From the NCBI RefSeq assembly GCF_014397005.1, contig NZ_JACGWS010000001.1, positions 372,001 through 436,000 of the forward strand: a DNA stretch of 64,000 nt, in the 5' to 3' direction. The position numbers and the translations under genes were made by a program. Positions 36,101 to 43,608 of this stretch are shown piece by piece. Below the pieces are notes generated by a model. That model searched no databases and had not been told where the DNA came from. It saw only the letters and a program-made list of their open reading frames with translations. This DNA is from Kordia aestuariivivens. GTDB lineage: Bacteria > Bacteroidota > Bacteroidia > Flavobacteriales > Flavobacteriaceae. Each line of letters begins with the position of its first letter. Within the stretch, counting starts at the first letter, position 1.

Positions 36101-36193
36101 TACTTTTCCTTTCAATGTGAAGGATTCCTGTGCATACATTGAAATGCTGAAGAGTAGCAAAGCAATGTAGGTTAGCTTAGTTTTTAAATTCAT
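33116..36193 (-). CDS. susC: SusC/RagA-family TonB-dependent outer-membrane transporter
   Basis: 1025 residues. Signal peptide (MNLKTKLTYIALLLFSISMYAQ), a carboxypeptidase-regulatory-like N-terminal domain (about 25-105, GKVVSKTDNQPVPGVNVLNV), then the TonB box region EVIVIGYGTQKK. The plug follows (RIRGTGSISGSSDPAIVVDGL, ASASIYGSRGANGVILITTK) and a large beta-barrel that ends in the aromatic strand RTVTFGLNVEF. It would take up alginate oligomers with energy from TonB. It is the first gene of the susC-susD-PKD-PL7 operon. Its roughly 200-base leader contains a terminator-like hairpin, and a double GntR operator sits at the presumed transcription start. Confidence 0.95.
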   Translation of the reverse strand: MNLKTKLTYIALLLFSISMYAQESFTLKGKVVSKTDNQPVPGVNVLNVKTTKGTATNFDGLYEILVTKGDVVQFSFLGFVTQTVIIDNQKTLDISLEDDASALDEVIVIGYGTQKKSHLTGAISKVKNDDLDQIAVPRVDEALVGQVSGVNIQATEGEAGSAPTIRIRGTGSISGSSDPAIVVDGLVVDNDFLGSLDMNDIESFEVLKDAASASIYGSRGANGVILITTKQGKEGKTKFSYNTFFGFKEARQSDDYYFTVAETAAAEMAATGTLSDRTRYKQLIGVDRDWQDVIFDGGTITSHSFNARGGNKETKFSASLGYIHDEGVLLTDDYKRYSMRLKVDSKVSDKLTIGANLTPTYTNRRRFDGSTHDILRQTPWLPLYVDENNIQFVNRLRDGGVYANVQIGDYAVQRMFDDFDLDTMQPVASGGTDISNTSNTNPAAKVLERDRNDYKFKIAGSFYGNYKITDGLSFRTTLSGDYQNTKRDRWQGVLSSRNGASATQLNESTQNRIHIVTDNILSFNKIYDKHEISAILGFSAEKWDTTFESVSGAGYDSDLIRTIAGADPTTVVGDSYKFPERLLSYLGRVNYAYDDKYLVSLSIRRDGYSAFGEDNKYGNFPAVSAGWIVSNEDFLSESEVVSNLKLRMSYGVSGNPFFNTGNVLVDKFPYLSLLESSTAVVDGTVATGFNPINLANPNLKWERSVEINPGIDFGLFNNIITGSFEYYKRTSDQLLIDNPISVTTGFDSGLINIGEVENSGIEIELRSRNITKEKFRWSTTLLASKNKNELVDFADSNGQIQNVDSKRAAEWINLVGNPISSYYGWVVDRDIPLEYISNPYHPVGGEAQDVYVKDLNGDGVIDDDDKTILGNPYPDLVWSLTNDFKVGSFDVSFMFQGSHGAEIRNMGDQYLFNHFNSSQDFIATTPDQEFIKEKIFTDDIIQDASYVALRTVNIGFTFPTDLLSKIYLTKARIYVTGQNLLYFTASDYTGFNPESVNTTSPTTYGYQRAGSPINRTVTFGLNVEF

Positions 36194-36207
36194 AATAGGT
36201 TTTTTTA

Positions 36208-36227
36208 ATTAGTTAATATTAACTAAT
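36208..36227 (-). promoter_or_regulatory. 20-bp perfect palindrome in the susC leader
   Basis: ATTAGTTAATATTAACTAAT lies 15 bases before the susC start codon. In RNA it would form a weak AU hairpin close to the ribosome-binding region; as DNA it could bind a dimeric regulator. Confidence 0.55.
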
Positions 36228-36340
36228 CACTTAGCACCGCAATTGTGCTGTTAAAATTCAATTTTTTTGTATTTTAGCAATGTACAGATTACGTTAAGTG
36301 ATTATGTATAATTTTACTTCCCTCCAAAGAAGTAATTACT

Positions 36341-36370
36341 AAAAAGGATAGGCGTGCACCTGTCCTTTTT
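36341..36370 (-). terminator. Terminator-like hairpin inside the susC leader
   Basis: Arms AAAAAGGATAGG and CCTGTCCTTTTT pair with one mismatch around a 6-base loop. On the minus strand a U run ends the stem. It lies between the operator/promoter and the susC start codon. It may end kdgF messages or control read-through into susC. Confidence 0.6.
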
Positions 36371-36387
36371 TTTATAGTATTCAAAAC

Positions 36388-36416
36388 TGGTTAACCAGAT
36401 TGGTTTACCAAATATA
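36388..36416 (-). promoter_or_regulatory. Double GntR operator overlapping a -7 box, before susC
   Basis: Two palindromes, TGGTTAACCA (36388-36397) and TGGTTTACCA (36401-36410), are 13 bases centre to centre. On the minus strand TATATTTG (36409-36416) fits the TAnnTTTG -7 box and touches the operator, so a bound repressor would block initiation or early elongation. The 28-base block is identical to that at 41790. Confidence 0.75.
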
Positions 36417-36451
36417 TATTAATTATTTGTTAAATAAAAAATAAATTTAAC

Positions 36452-36799
36452 TTATTCCATAAAATCTTCACGGATAGGACTGAAAACGTCAATAAGTACG
36501 CCACTTTCAATACAAATAGCGCCATGCATTACGTGTGGTGGAATGTAGAATGAATCCCCACCAACGAGTCGTTTTGTTTCGCCATCAATCGTTACATCAA
36601 ACGCGCCGCTTTCCACATAGGTAACTTGTGAATGATAGTGTTCATGCATGATTCCGATAGCTCCAACTTCAAAATGTACCTTTACGAGCATGATTTTATC
36701 ATCATAGCCCATAATTTTCCGTTTTAAGCCTTCTCCAACAACTTCCCAATCGAGTGTGTCGCCAAAAATAAAATTAGTACTTGCTCCAAATGTTTTCAT
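36452..36799 (-). CDS. kdgF: KdgF-type cupin
   Basis: 115 residues, a single cupin domain. Metal-binding residues are visible in MHEHYHSQVTYVESGAFDVTIDG (His, His, Gln) and PPHVMHGA (His). KdgF converts unsaturated monouronates from alginate or pectin to the linear keto form (DEH or DKI), a step that also occurs slowly without enzyme. The surrounding PL7 lyases make alginate the substrate source. It lies 30 bases after the tandem PL7 gene and is probably co-transcribed with it. Confidence 0.9.
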   Translation of the reverse strand: MKTFGASTNFIFGDTLDWEVVGEGLKRKIMGYDDKIMLVKVHFEVGAIGIMHEHYHSQVTYVESGAFDVTIDGETKRLVGGDSFYIPPHVMHGAICIESGVLIDVFSPIREDFME

Positions 36800-36829
36800 A
36801 ATAGTATAGTTATATATTTTTAATTCGAT

Positions 36830-38884
36830 TTATTTTGGCGGTGTACCTGGACCTATTGTTGCTTCTCTAAACCATACTTCCGTATAACAACCATTTTCAT
36901 ATTGTTTAGCGATATTACCTCCATAGGTTTCTGCGCCTGCACACCATACCATATTTTTTTCAGGACTTTTTCCATTGGTTTGGTTATACGCACCTTGTTT
37001 AAAATAATTTAATTCTCCGCTATACGCAATAGCACGTTCAACACCATCTTGTCCTATTGGTACGAATAATTTTTTTACTTGCTCTGGAAGATCTGATTTT
37101 TTTACATATTCAGATGAAATGAGGTTTTTAGTGAATGTTTTGGTTTCGTGATTATCACTTTTGAAAGTAAGATACATGATCCCTTTATAGACATTTACTT
37201 CATAACTGAATTCTTCGCCTAATTCTATTCCATCCTCAGGCTCAGCAGGATAGTCATTTTTGCTTGTTCGAACAACAGACATATCGTGTCCCCAAATAGG
37301 ATAGGAGTAATCCCATCTTCCAGAATTATCGTCACCTGCTGTATTAATTTCATAATTCCAGAATACAGACCCTTTTTTATGCCCTGGAAATTTCTTGTAG
37401 AATAATTTAAACGGTTCATTTTCATGTCCTTCTCCGCTATGAATTTGTCCAACTACAGTTGCGTAAGAGGCTGCGACTCTGGCATCGCCAGAAATGGAAA
37501 CTTGCATAACCTTGCAGGAGCCAGTTAGTTTACCTCCTTCTTCAGGAGTCCATTCTCTTTTTTCTTGCAACTCCGTTCTTGTATTGCTGGAGTTTTTTGA
37601 AGTAACACCAGAATTTGGGGTTTTGTAAACCACCCAACGCCTCGTACCGTCAATTACAGTATAGAAAAAATCTTTATGCTCAAGATTGACAAGATTTTCC
37701 TCATTAGTTCCATCTCCCATCAATATTTTAAATTTATCCATAAAAGGAATCACTTCACTTGGATACACTGATTTTGTACTTAAACCATCATTCGCTTTAA
37801 AATACCCTGCATTAGATATGGCGTCATCGCTGATAGTAATACTTGCTGATTTAAACCAAACCTCAGCGTAATTACCATCTGCATATTGTTTTTGAATATC
37901 ACCGTCATGCGTTTCAGCACCAGAACACCATACCTTATTTACTTTAGGATCTTTTCCATTCGTTTGATTGTAACATCCCAATTTAAAAAAGAGACCTTCT
38001 TCAGTGTACGCATTTTTACGCTCAATCCCATCTTGACCTATCGGCACAAATAAATTCTTGACTTGCGTTGGCATGTCTGAACGGTTTGTATATTCAGAGG
38101 AAATAAGATTTTTAGTGAATGTTTTGGTCTCATGTCCTTTACTTGTGAAGCTTAGATGCATTATGCCATCCTTAATTTCCACTTTATAACTGAACTCTTC
38201 TCCTAAAGCAATTCCATCTTCTGGTTCTGGCGGATAAGTATTTTCATCAGCCCCAACAACAGAAAAGTCATAACCCCAAATAGGATAGGAGTAATCCCAT
38301 CTTTTTGAATTATCATCACCCGCAGTATTGATTTCATAATTCCAAAAGACAGAACCTTTGGTATGTCCTGGAAATTTTTTATAAAATATTTTTAGCGGCT
38401 CGTTCTCATGCCCATCTGCGCTATGAATTTGACCAACCACAACCGAGTACGTTGCCGCAACACTAGCGTCACCTGTAGTTGCAACATTCATTACTTTCAA
38501 CGTAGCATTCATTGTGGCATCAGTCATTGGTGACCACTTTTTTAATTGCGCCAGTTCGGTTCTTGTATTGTTCGAAGTACCATGCGTATTTCCGGCATTG
38601 GGTGTTTTAAATACTACCCAATCTTCTTTGTCATCGTTTACAGTGTAAAAGAAATTTTTATCTTTATAATTAGTTGCCTGACCTACATTTGAACCATCAC
38701 CTAAGATTAAATTCCAATGTTGAAAAAATGGTATAATGTCGTTTGCATTACGACTTGTCGCTACATTTTCAGTTTTGTTAGTAGGGTTTTGTTTTTTGCT
38801 TTCAGTACAGCAATTAAATAACAAAATAGCACTTATCATTAATGGATAATGGACAAAAACTGACTTGGATATTTTAAAACTCAT
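36830..38884 (-). CDS. Two-domain PL7 alginate lyase lipoprotein
   Basis: 684 residues. Lipoprotein-like signal (LLFNC at about residues 21-25; the next residue is also Cys). Two PL7 domains in tandem, about 48-350 and 375-680, highly similar. Domain 1 has NNTRTELAQ, VVGQIHSADGHENEP and FFKLGCYNQTNG. Domain 2 has SNTRTELQEK, VVGQIHSGEGHENEP and YFKQGAYNQTNG. Both keep the R-x-E-L, Q-I-H and G-x-Y-N-Q residues needed for beta-elimination, so both may be active. A membrane-tethered lyase with two catalytic sites could act processively or on two block types. It differs in sequence from the other two PL7 enzymes of the locus. Confidence 0.9.
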   Translation of the reverse strand: MSFKISKSVFVHYPLMISAILLFNCCTESKKQNPTNKTENVATSRNANDIIPFFQHWNLILGDGSNVGQATNYKDKNFFYTVNDDKEDWVVFKTPNAGNTHGTSNNTRTELAQLKKWSPMTDATMNATLKVMNVATTGDASVAATYSVVVGQIHSADGHENEPLKIFYKKFPGHTKGSVFWNYEINTAGDDNSKRWDYSYPIWGYDFSVVGADENTYPPEPEDGIALGEEFSYKVEIKDGIMHLSFTSKGHETKTFTKNLISSEYTNRSDMPTQVKNLFVPIGQDGIERKNAYTEEGLFFKLGCYNQTNGKDPKVNKVWCSGAETHDGDIQKQYADGNYAEVWFKSASITISDDAISNAGYFKANDGLSTKSVYPSEVIPFMDKFKILMGDGTNEENLVNLEHKDFFYTVIDGTRRWVVYKTPNSGVTSKNSSNTRTELQEKREWTPEEGGKLTGSCKVMQVSISGDARVAASYATVVGQIHSGEGHENEPFKLFYKKFPGHKKGSVFWNYEINTAGDDNSGRWDYSYPIWGHDMSVVRTSKNDYPAEPEDGIELGEEFSYEVNVYKGIMYLTFKSDNHETKTFTKNLISSEYVKKSDLPEQVKKLFVPIGQDGVERAIAYSGELNYFKQGAYNQTNGKSPEKNMVWCAGAETYGGNIAKQYENGCYTEVWFREATIGPGTPPK

Positions 38885-38992
38885 ATTATATAATGTGTTT
38901 GGTAATAATTGTAATTGATTATTGTTTGAAACTGCTTGATTAAATACATCAGCATGTGTTTCATAAAATAAACTTTTATTAGGATTGAAAAA

Positions 38993-40828
38993 TTACTCTT
39001 TAATTATTTTTTTAGTAATACTTATATCATTCATTGTCATTTTAACGATATACATTCCGTTTTTAAGATTAGAAATATCAATAGTATTATTTATTCTATC
39101 AGCAGTTAATACTTCTTTGCCTAAAATATCATAAATGCTTACAGAAACTGAATCAATAGTATTAGTTTGAATATTTAGAATGCCTTTGCTTGGATTTGGA
39201 TATAATTTGAAATCAGAAACTATAGTATCATCCAAACTTAAAGTAGCATCCGAAATTACGATTTCATTTGAATAGTTAAATGCTTTATCAACTGCATATA
39301 TTTTATAATAATTACCAGAAACGTACGTATCTGTAAAACTAGTGTCTGTACCAATGTAAATTACAGTTCCCGAAAGTCCGCCTGTTCCGTTGGTTATTGT
39401 ATTTCCGTATTCATAAATACCATTTTGATTTGGGTCATTATCTGCATTTGGTGCTGTGGTATATTTTACAACAACATAACCACCATTGTCAACACCGCCT
39501 GAAGGAGCTGTCCACCCAATAGCAGCCACACCCGAATTATCTGCATAAGTACCAGCCGTTGGATCGCTTGGTGCTGTGTTATCATAAGTACCTGAATATA
39601 CTACAAAGTCATCTATACGTACTGTAGCAGTATAATTATTATCATCGCCATCAAGTCTTGCTACTGCCCAATTAGAGGCATTAAAGGTAGCGCCAGTTGT
39701 AATTTCTCTATACGTTTTAGTATATGTGTCAGCTACAAAAGGTGTTGCATCTGTTGTGTTTCCAGCTACACCTCCGGATGTGTTATTTAAATAAATACCT
39801 GCATCTAAATCGTTCCCTGGATCTATTGGTGCAGAATAAAAATATTGAACTGTATAAGCTGTACCTGTTTGAATTGTAGGATTCGTTGGCGATGGCGATT
39901 GCATACGCACATTATTAGCTCCAGGTGTTACTGCCCATGCTGCTGAAAAATCTCCTGTTCTTGCTAACATGGCGTCATTTGTCATATCTCTAACCTCAGA
40001 ATTACCTGTTGATGATACTGTCCATTCGGTTTGAGCCATACCTGCTTGACCACTTCCAGCAGAACTCATATTACCTGCAGTTTGCGATTCCATACCGCCA
40101 TCCATTATTGGAAACTCTCCAATTACTTGACCAGTTGTTGGTCCTGTAGTTGCTCCATTATACACAATCTGTGTGTTTACACGTTGCGCTTTTCTACTGG
40201 TTAACGTAGATGGAGCAGATGAAGAACCCGCTCTGTAATTAAGTGATTGATGCGTTGTATTGCTCCAATGCCAATTTAATGAGCCATTACCAGAAAATAA
40301 TACATTTGGTGTCATAGGATCTAGAGGTACTAAACCTGAACTATCCCAATCTACAGCAATTTCTAAAGCGCCGCCTGTGTAATTAAAATCTGTGGATAAA
40401 ACAAAATTCATAAATCCTTCGGCACCAGGAAAATTATTTGTTGTATTAAATGTGTACGTCCCTACAATAGTAGCTCCATTTATTGCATCTGTCCAAGTAC
40501 TACCGTTAGCTACTACTTCTGTGGCACTAGAATTTCTCATATAAATTGTCATCGTAGCATCGCCTGAAGCTGTAATAATGTTTGTAGAACCTAAGTCAAA
40601 GTTTATTTGAGATATTGTCGCAGAAGGTGCTAAAGACGCTAATTCCGTTGCAGTATAAAGTATACTAGCACGAGAATATACAGAACTTGAACCGCTGTCA
40701 GAACGTTGAAAAGGACCTCTAGTTGCTGAAGAAGACGTATCTGTACCTAAAGTAAGTGTTGTCTGCGAATGTGCAAAATCAATAAAACAGGCAAAAAGTA
40801 ATGTTAATAAAAGTAATTTTGTTTTCAT
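38993..40828 (-). CDS. T9SS-secreted multidomain protein of the alginate locus (probable glycan binding)
   Basis: 611 residues. Signal peptide MKTKLLLLTLLFACFIDFAHS. Residues about 22-225 form a first beta-rich domain (TLTLGTDTSSSATRGPF, then NFDLGSTNIITASGDATMTIYM). Residues about 245-420 look like a carbohydrate-binding sandwich (GGMESQTAGNMS, RIDDFVVYSGTY). A fibronectin type III-like domain follows (about 425-530). Residues 540-611 are a T9SS type A sorting domain (LYPNPSKGILNIQT ... GMYIVKMTMN). No lyase motif. It ends up on the surface or in the medium. The PL7 gene lies 9 bases before it, so it probably helps hold alginate for those enzymes. Confidence 0.8.
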   Translation of the reverse strand: MKTKLLLLTLLFACFIDFAHSQTTLTLGTDTSSSATRGPFQRSDSGSSSVYSRASILYTATELASLAPSATISQINFDLGSTNIITASGDATMTIYMRNSSATEVVANGSTWTDAINGATIVGTYTFNTTNNFPGAEGFMNFVLSTDFNYTGGALEIAVDWDSSGLVPLDPMTPNVLFSGNGSLNWHWSNTTHQSLNYRAGSSSAPSTLTSRKAQRVNTQIVYNGATTGPTTGQVIGEFPIMDGGMESQTAGNMSSAGSGQAGMAQTEWTVSSTGNSEVRDMTNDAMLARTGDFSAAWAVTPGANNVRMQSPSPTNPTIQTGTAYTVQYFYSAPIDPGNDLDAGIYLNNTSGGVAGNTTDATPFVADTYTKTYREITTGATFNASNWAVARLDGDDNNYTATVRIDDFVVYSGTYDNTAPSDPTAGTYADNSGVAAIGWTAPSGGVDNGGYVVVKYTTAPNADNDPNQNGIYEYGNTITNGTGGLSGTVIYIGTDTSFTDTYVSGNYYKIYAVDKAFNYSNEIVISDATLSLDDTIVSDFKLYPNPSKGILNIQTNTIDSVSVSIYDILGKEVLTADRINNTIDISNLKNGMYIVKMTMNDISITKKIIKE

Positions 40829-40837
40829 ATTATTGTT

Positions 40838-41782
40838 TTAATGAGTTAAGTAAAGACTGTAATATTTTACATAAGAAAATGCATTAGCATCTGTTGTTGT
40901 TAAGTAATTACCAGCTTTGAAATAGTTTTCAAATGGCCATTTGTCCAAGCTTACATCTTCATATACAAAAGGAGTTTCATTATTTAGTGTCACGGTAATT
41001 CTTGCATCGGAAGCCACAATTTTAAAGTCAAATGCTCCAAAGCCTACATATCCTAGATTTTCTTTGATGTCGTACCAAGTACTACTTGAAGTATCTAGCA
41101 AATCGTCACCGCTTGTGGTTTCATCAACTAAAGATTTTTTGTGCGACCAAACAAATCCATCTTTCCAATAGATTTTGATTAATGGCGGTCCGTTGTTGGA
41201 TGCAAAACCATGTATATCCATATCTTCCTCCGAAATGATTCCGTGAATTTGCATGACAATTACTTTATGATAGGTATCACCTGAATTGGAATTTTCTGAA
41301 ATGGAGGAAACTTTTAGGCGTCCTTGCATTGTACCACCTTCAAGTAACGTCCAGTTTTCTCTTGAGTTTGATGGATTGATCAATTCTCGTAATTCTGTTC
41401 GCGAAAATGAACTATTTGTCGTAGAAATATCAGGATACGTATAAAATACCAGCGATTCATCATCTGTGTCATCATACATAAAGGGTTGTACAGGCGCTAA
41501 GGTTTGATATCCAAAATTGATCAAATCTGCGGGTTGATATTCGTCTGGTCCACCATTATTATTTTCATCTACGGGAAGTGTTACTTTCCATGATGAAAAA
41601 TCAATATCTGCATAGTTTATAGTTGTTGGGGGCGTATCTGGCGGCGTTGTCGGTGTATCTGTAGTTGAAGACGTTGGTCTTTCTAAATCGTCATTACTTG
41701 AACAATTTGCCAATGCAACAAGAAAAATCACGCAGATAACTGCCTTATTAATAGTGCTTAAGGTATGATTTTTTGGATACAT
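40838..41782 (-). CDS. PL7 alginate lyase lipoprotein
   Basis: 314 residues. Lipobox ALANC (Cys about residue 27), then a Thr/Pro-rich linker (STTDTPTTPPDTPPTT) that would space the enzyme from the membrane. The PL7 domain starts INYADIDFSSWKVTLPVDE and has FSRTELRELI, VIVMQIHGII and NYFKAGNYLTTTD. The R-x-E-L-R, Q-I-H and catalytic Tyr are present; the Gln of the usual Y-x-Q is Thr here. It is closest to the PL7 at 29725. It heads the outer alginate operon, and a double GntR operator ends 8 bases before its start codon. Confidence 0.92.
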   Translation of the reverse strand: MYPKNHTLSTINKAVICVIFLVALANCSSNDDLERPTSSTTDTPTTPPDTPPTTINYADIDFSSWKVTLPVDENNNGGPDEYQPADLINFGYQTLAPVQPFMYDDTDDESLVFYTYPDISTTNSSFSRTELRELINPSNSRENWTLLEGGTMQGRLKVSSISENSNSGDTYHKVIVMQIHGIISEEDMDIHGFASNNGPPLIKIYWKDGFVWSHKKSLVDETTSGDDLLDTSSSTWYDIKENLGYVGFGAFDFKIVASDARITVTLNNETPFVYEDVSLDKWPFENYFKAGNYLTTTDANAFSYVKYYSLYLTH

Positions 41783-41789
41783 CTTAAAT

Positions 41790-41818
41790 TGGTTAACCAG
41801 ATTGGTTTACCAAATATA
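41790..41818 (-). promoter_or_regulatory. Double GntR operator and promoter of the outer PL7 operon
   Basis: TGGTTAACCA (41790-41799) and TGGTTTACCA (41803-41812) are followed on the plus strand by CAAATATA, which reads TATATTTG on the minus strand, a TAnnTTTG -7 box. A TTTG (minus, 41838-41841) lies 19 bases further upstream, a good -33. The operator covers the start of transcription, as expected for repression. Confidence 0.78.
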
Positions 41819-41963
41819 CTGATATTTCTGAATGCTGCAAATTTTTGCGAGAAAATGATTTGATGAAATAATACCATCTACCATTTTCTTTTACAGTAAA
41901 TTCAAACTGTAAGTGGTATGAAACCCTAAATGTGAAGATGTAGCGTATTGAAAAAAATGGATC

Positions 41964-41998
41964 AAAAAAAAAGAAGTAAGTTTTGACACTTACTTCTT
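41964..41998 (-). terminator. Terminator of the DEAD-box helicase gene, overlapping its stop codon
   Basis: Perfect 10-bp stem AAGAAGTAAG/CTTACTTCTT with an 8-base loop and a run of T on the minus strand. The helicase stop codon (41990-41992) is inside the stem. Confidence 0.85.
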
Positions 41999-43336
41999 CT
42001 TGTTACGCATGTTGTAATTCTTATCGCCTTTTGTTTTTGGCTTTTTATATTTTCGTGTGATTTCTCTTCGATAGGAACCACCTTGATTGGTTTTTTTGTT
42101 CTTTTCTTTCTTCTCGTGAAAACCTGGTGCAAGTCCTGTAGTTTTTGATGGATTGTTAATTTCACCAATTCTAGTTTGTTCTTCAGGAGCCAATAACGTC
42201 GAAACTGCAACATCTTCTGGAAATTCCAATTCAGGAATTTCATAATTCATCAACGTTTCAATTGCTTCTTTATATTCTCTTTCTTTTTCTGTGTAGAATA
42301 AAATAGAATTTCCTTTGGCTTCAGCTCTTCCAGATCGACCAATTCGGTGCATGTAATTTTCTGGATAGTTTGGCGTATTAAAGTTGATTACATGTGTAAT
42401 CATGTCTAAATCCAATCCACGTGCCATGACATCCGTAGCTACTAAAATTCGGTTCTGACCTTCATTAAACTGATTGATCGAACGCAAACGATAGTTTTGT
42501 GTTTTGTTGGAGTGAATTACGCAAGCTTCTTCGCCAAAATCAGGTTTTAAACAATCAAACAAGCGATCTGCAATGCGTTTGTTCGAGATAAATACTAAAA
42601 CTTTACTAAAGGTTTCTTTATCTTTTAATAGATCTATTAGCAAGTTTACTTTCGTATAAAAGTTTTGAACTTGATAACACGTTTGTGATATATTATCCAA
42701 AGGCGTTCCACTTACTGCAATCGAAATTCTGTGTGGTGTTGTAAAGAAATCATCAATTAAATCACTTACATCATCGGTCATTGTTGCCGAAAACATAATG
42801 TTCTGACGTTGCTCAGGAAGTAATTCTAAAATATTGGTAATTTGGAATCTAAATCCTAAATCCAACATTACATCTACCTCATCAATGACTAATTTTTTGA
42901 TAGATTTTAGTTGCAAAGCTCTAGCCAATACCAAATCATATAAACGTCCTGGCGTTGCTACAACAATATCTACTCCTTGCGCTAAGATTTGCATTTGCGC
43001 ATTCATGTTAACGCCTCCATAAACACCAAGAGTTCGCAAGTTAATGTATTTGGAAAACAATTGGATTTGATCTACCACTTGCACGACCAATTCTCTTGTT
43101 GGAACGATAACCAAAATTCGCGGATTGACTTGTTTTGAAAATTTTAAATCGCGCAATATAGGCAACATATAGGCAAATGTTTTCCCTGTTCCTGTTTGTG
43201 CAATTCCTACCACATCTTTCCCGCCACGAATCACTGAAAATGATTGTTCTTGAATTGGAGTTGGTGTTATATACCCTAAATCCTCAATGGCATATTGCAA
43301 TTGAGAAGATAAGTCAAAATCTTGAAAAGTAGACAT
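41990..43336 (-). CDS. DEAD-box RNA helicase
   Basis: 448 residues. RecA-like core with Q motif (TPTPIQEQSF), motif I AQTGTGKTFAY (about 42-52), Ia PTRELVVQV, II DEVD (a DEAD variant: VIDEVDVMLD), III SATMTD, IV VLVFISNKR, V ATDVMARGLDL and VI HRIGRSGRAEAKG. The C-terminal tail (about 375-448) is very basic (KEKNKKTNQGG, KKPKTKGDKNY), a common RNA-binding extension. It would unwind RNA in ribosome assembly or mRNA decay. It is separate from the alginate genes. Confidence 0.93.
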   Translation of the reverse strand: MSTFQDFDLSSQLQYAIEDLGYITPTPIQEQSFSVIRGGKDVVGIAQTGTGKTFAYMLPILRDLKFSKQVNPRILVIVPTRELVVQVVDQIQLFSKYINLRTLGVYGGVNMNAQMQILAQGVDIVVATPGRLYDLVLARALQLKSIKKLVIDEVDVMLDLGFRFQITNILELLPEQRQNIMFSATMTDDVSDLIDDFFTTPHRISIAVSGTPLDNISQTCYQVQNFYTKVNLLIDLLKDKETFSKVLVFISNKRIADRLFDCLKPDFGEEACVIHSNKTQNYRLRSINQFNEGQNRILVATDVMARGLDLDMITHVINFNTPNYPENYMHRIGRSGRAEAKGNSILFYTEKEREYKEAIETLMNYEIPELEFPEDVAVSTLLAPEEQTRIGEINNPSKTTGLAPGFHEKKEKNKKTNQGGSYRREITRKYKKPKTKGDKNYNMRNKKK

Positions 43337-43550
43337 CCTGTGTAATTTTGCGCAAAGGTAATGTATTTCATCATGTTAGCATGATGAAAGCGGTTTTTTG
43401 TGTTAATGTGCGTTCGATATATGTTTTGTGAAAAGGTGTGTAAGCAGTTTTTAGAATATATTAGGTTAAAAACTTCATTTTTAGCTTCTTAATTTTATTT
43501 TTTGGCGCAACTCCTTGGAATTATAATTATTGGGGAGATTGTTTCAAATA

Positions 43551-43582
43551 AAAGCCCAACATAAATACTGTTGAGCTTTTTT
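43551..43582 (-). terminator. Terminator after the phosphoesterase gene
   Basis: Arms AAAGCCCAACA/TGTTGAGCTTT with one wobble-type mismatch and a 7-base loop, flanked by T-runs, 27 bases past the stop on the minus strand. Confidence 0.7.
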
Positions 43583-43608
43583 AGTAAATAAATAGTTTAC
43601 ACTAAATT

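Noticed and set aside
37225-37452. Open frame inside the tandem PL7 gene
   Set aside because: Out-of-frame shadow on the same strand within an intact coding region.
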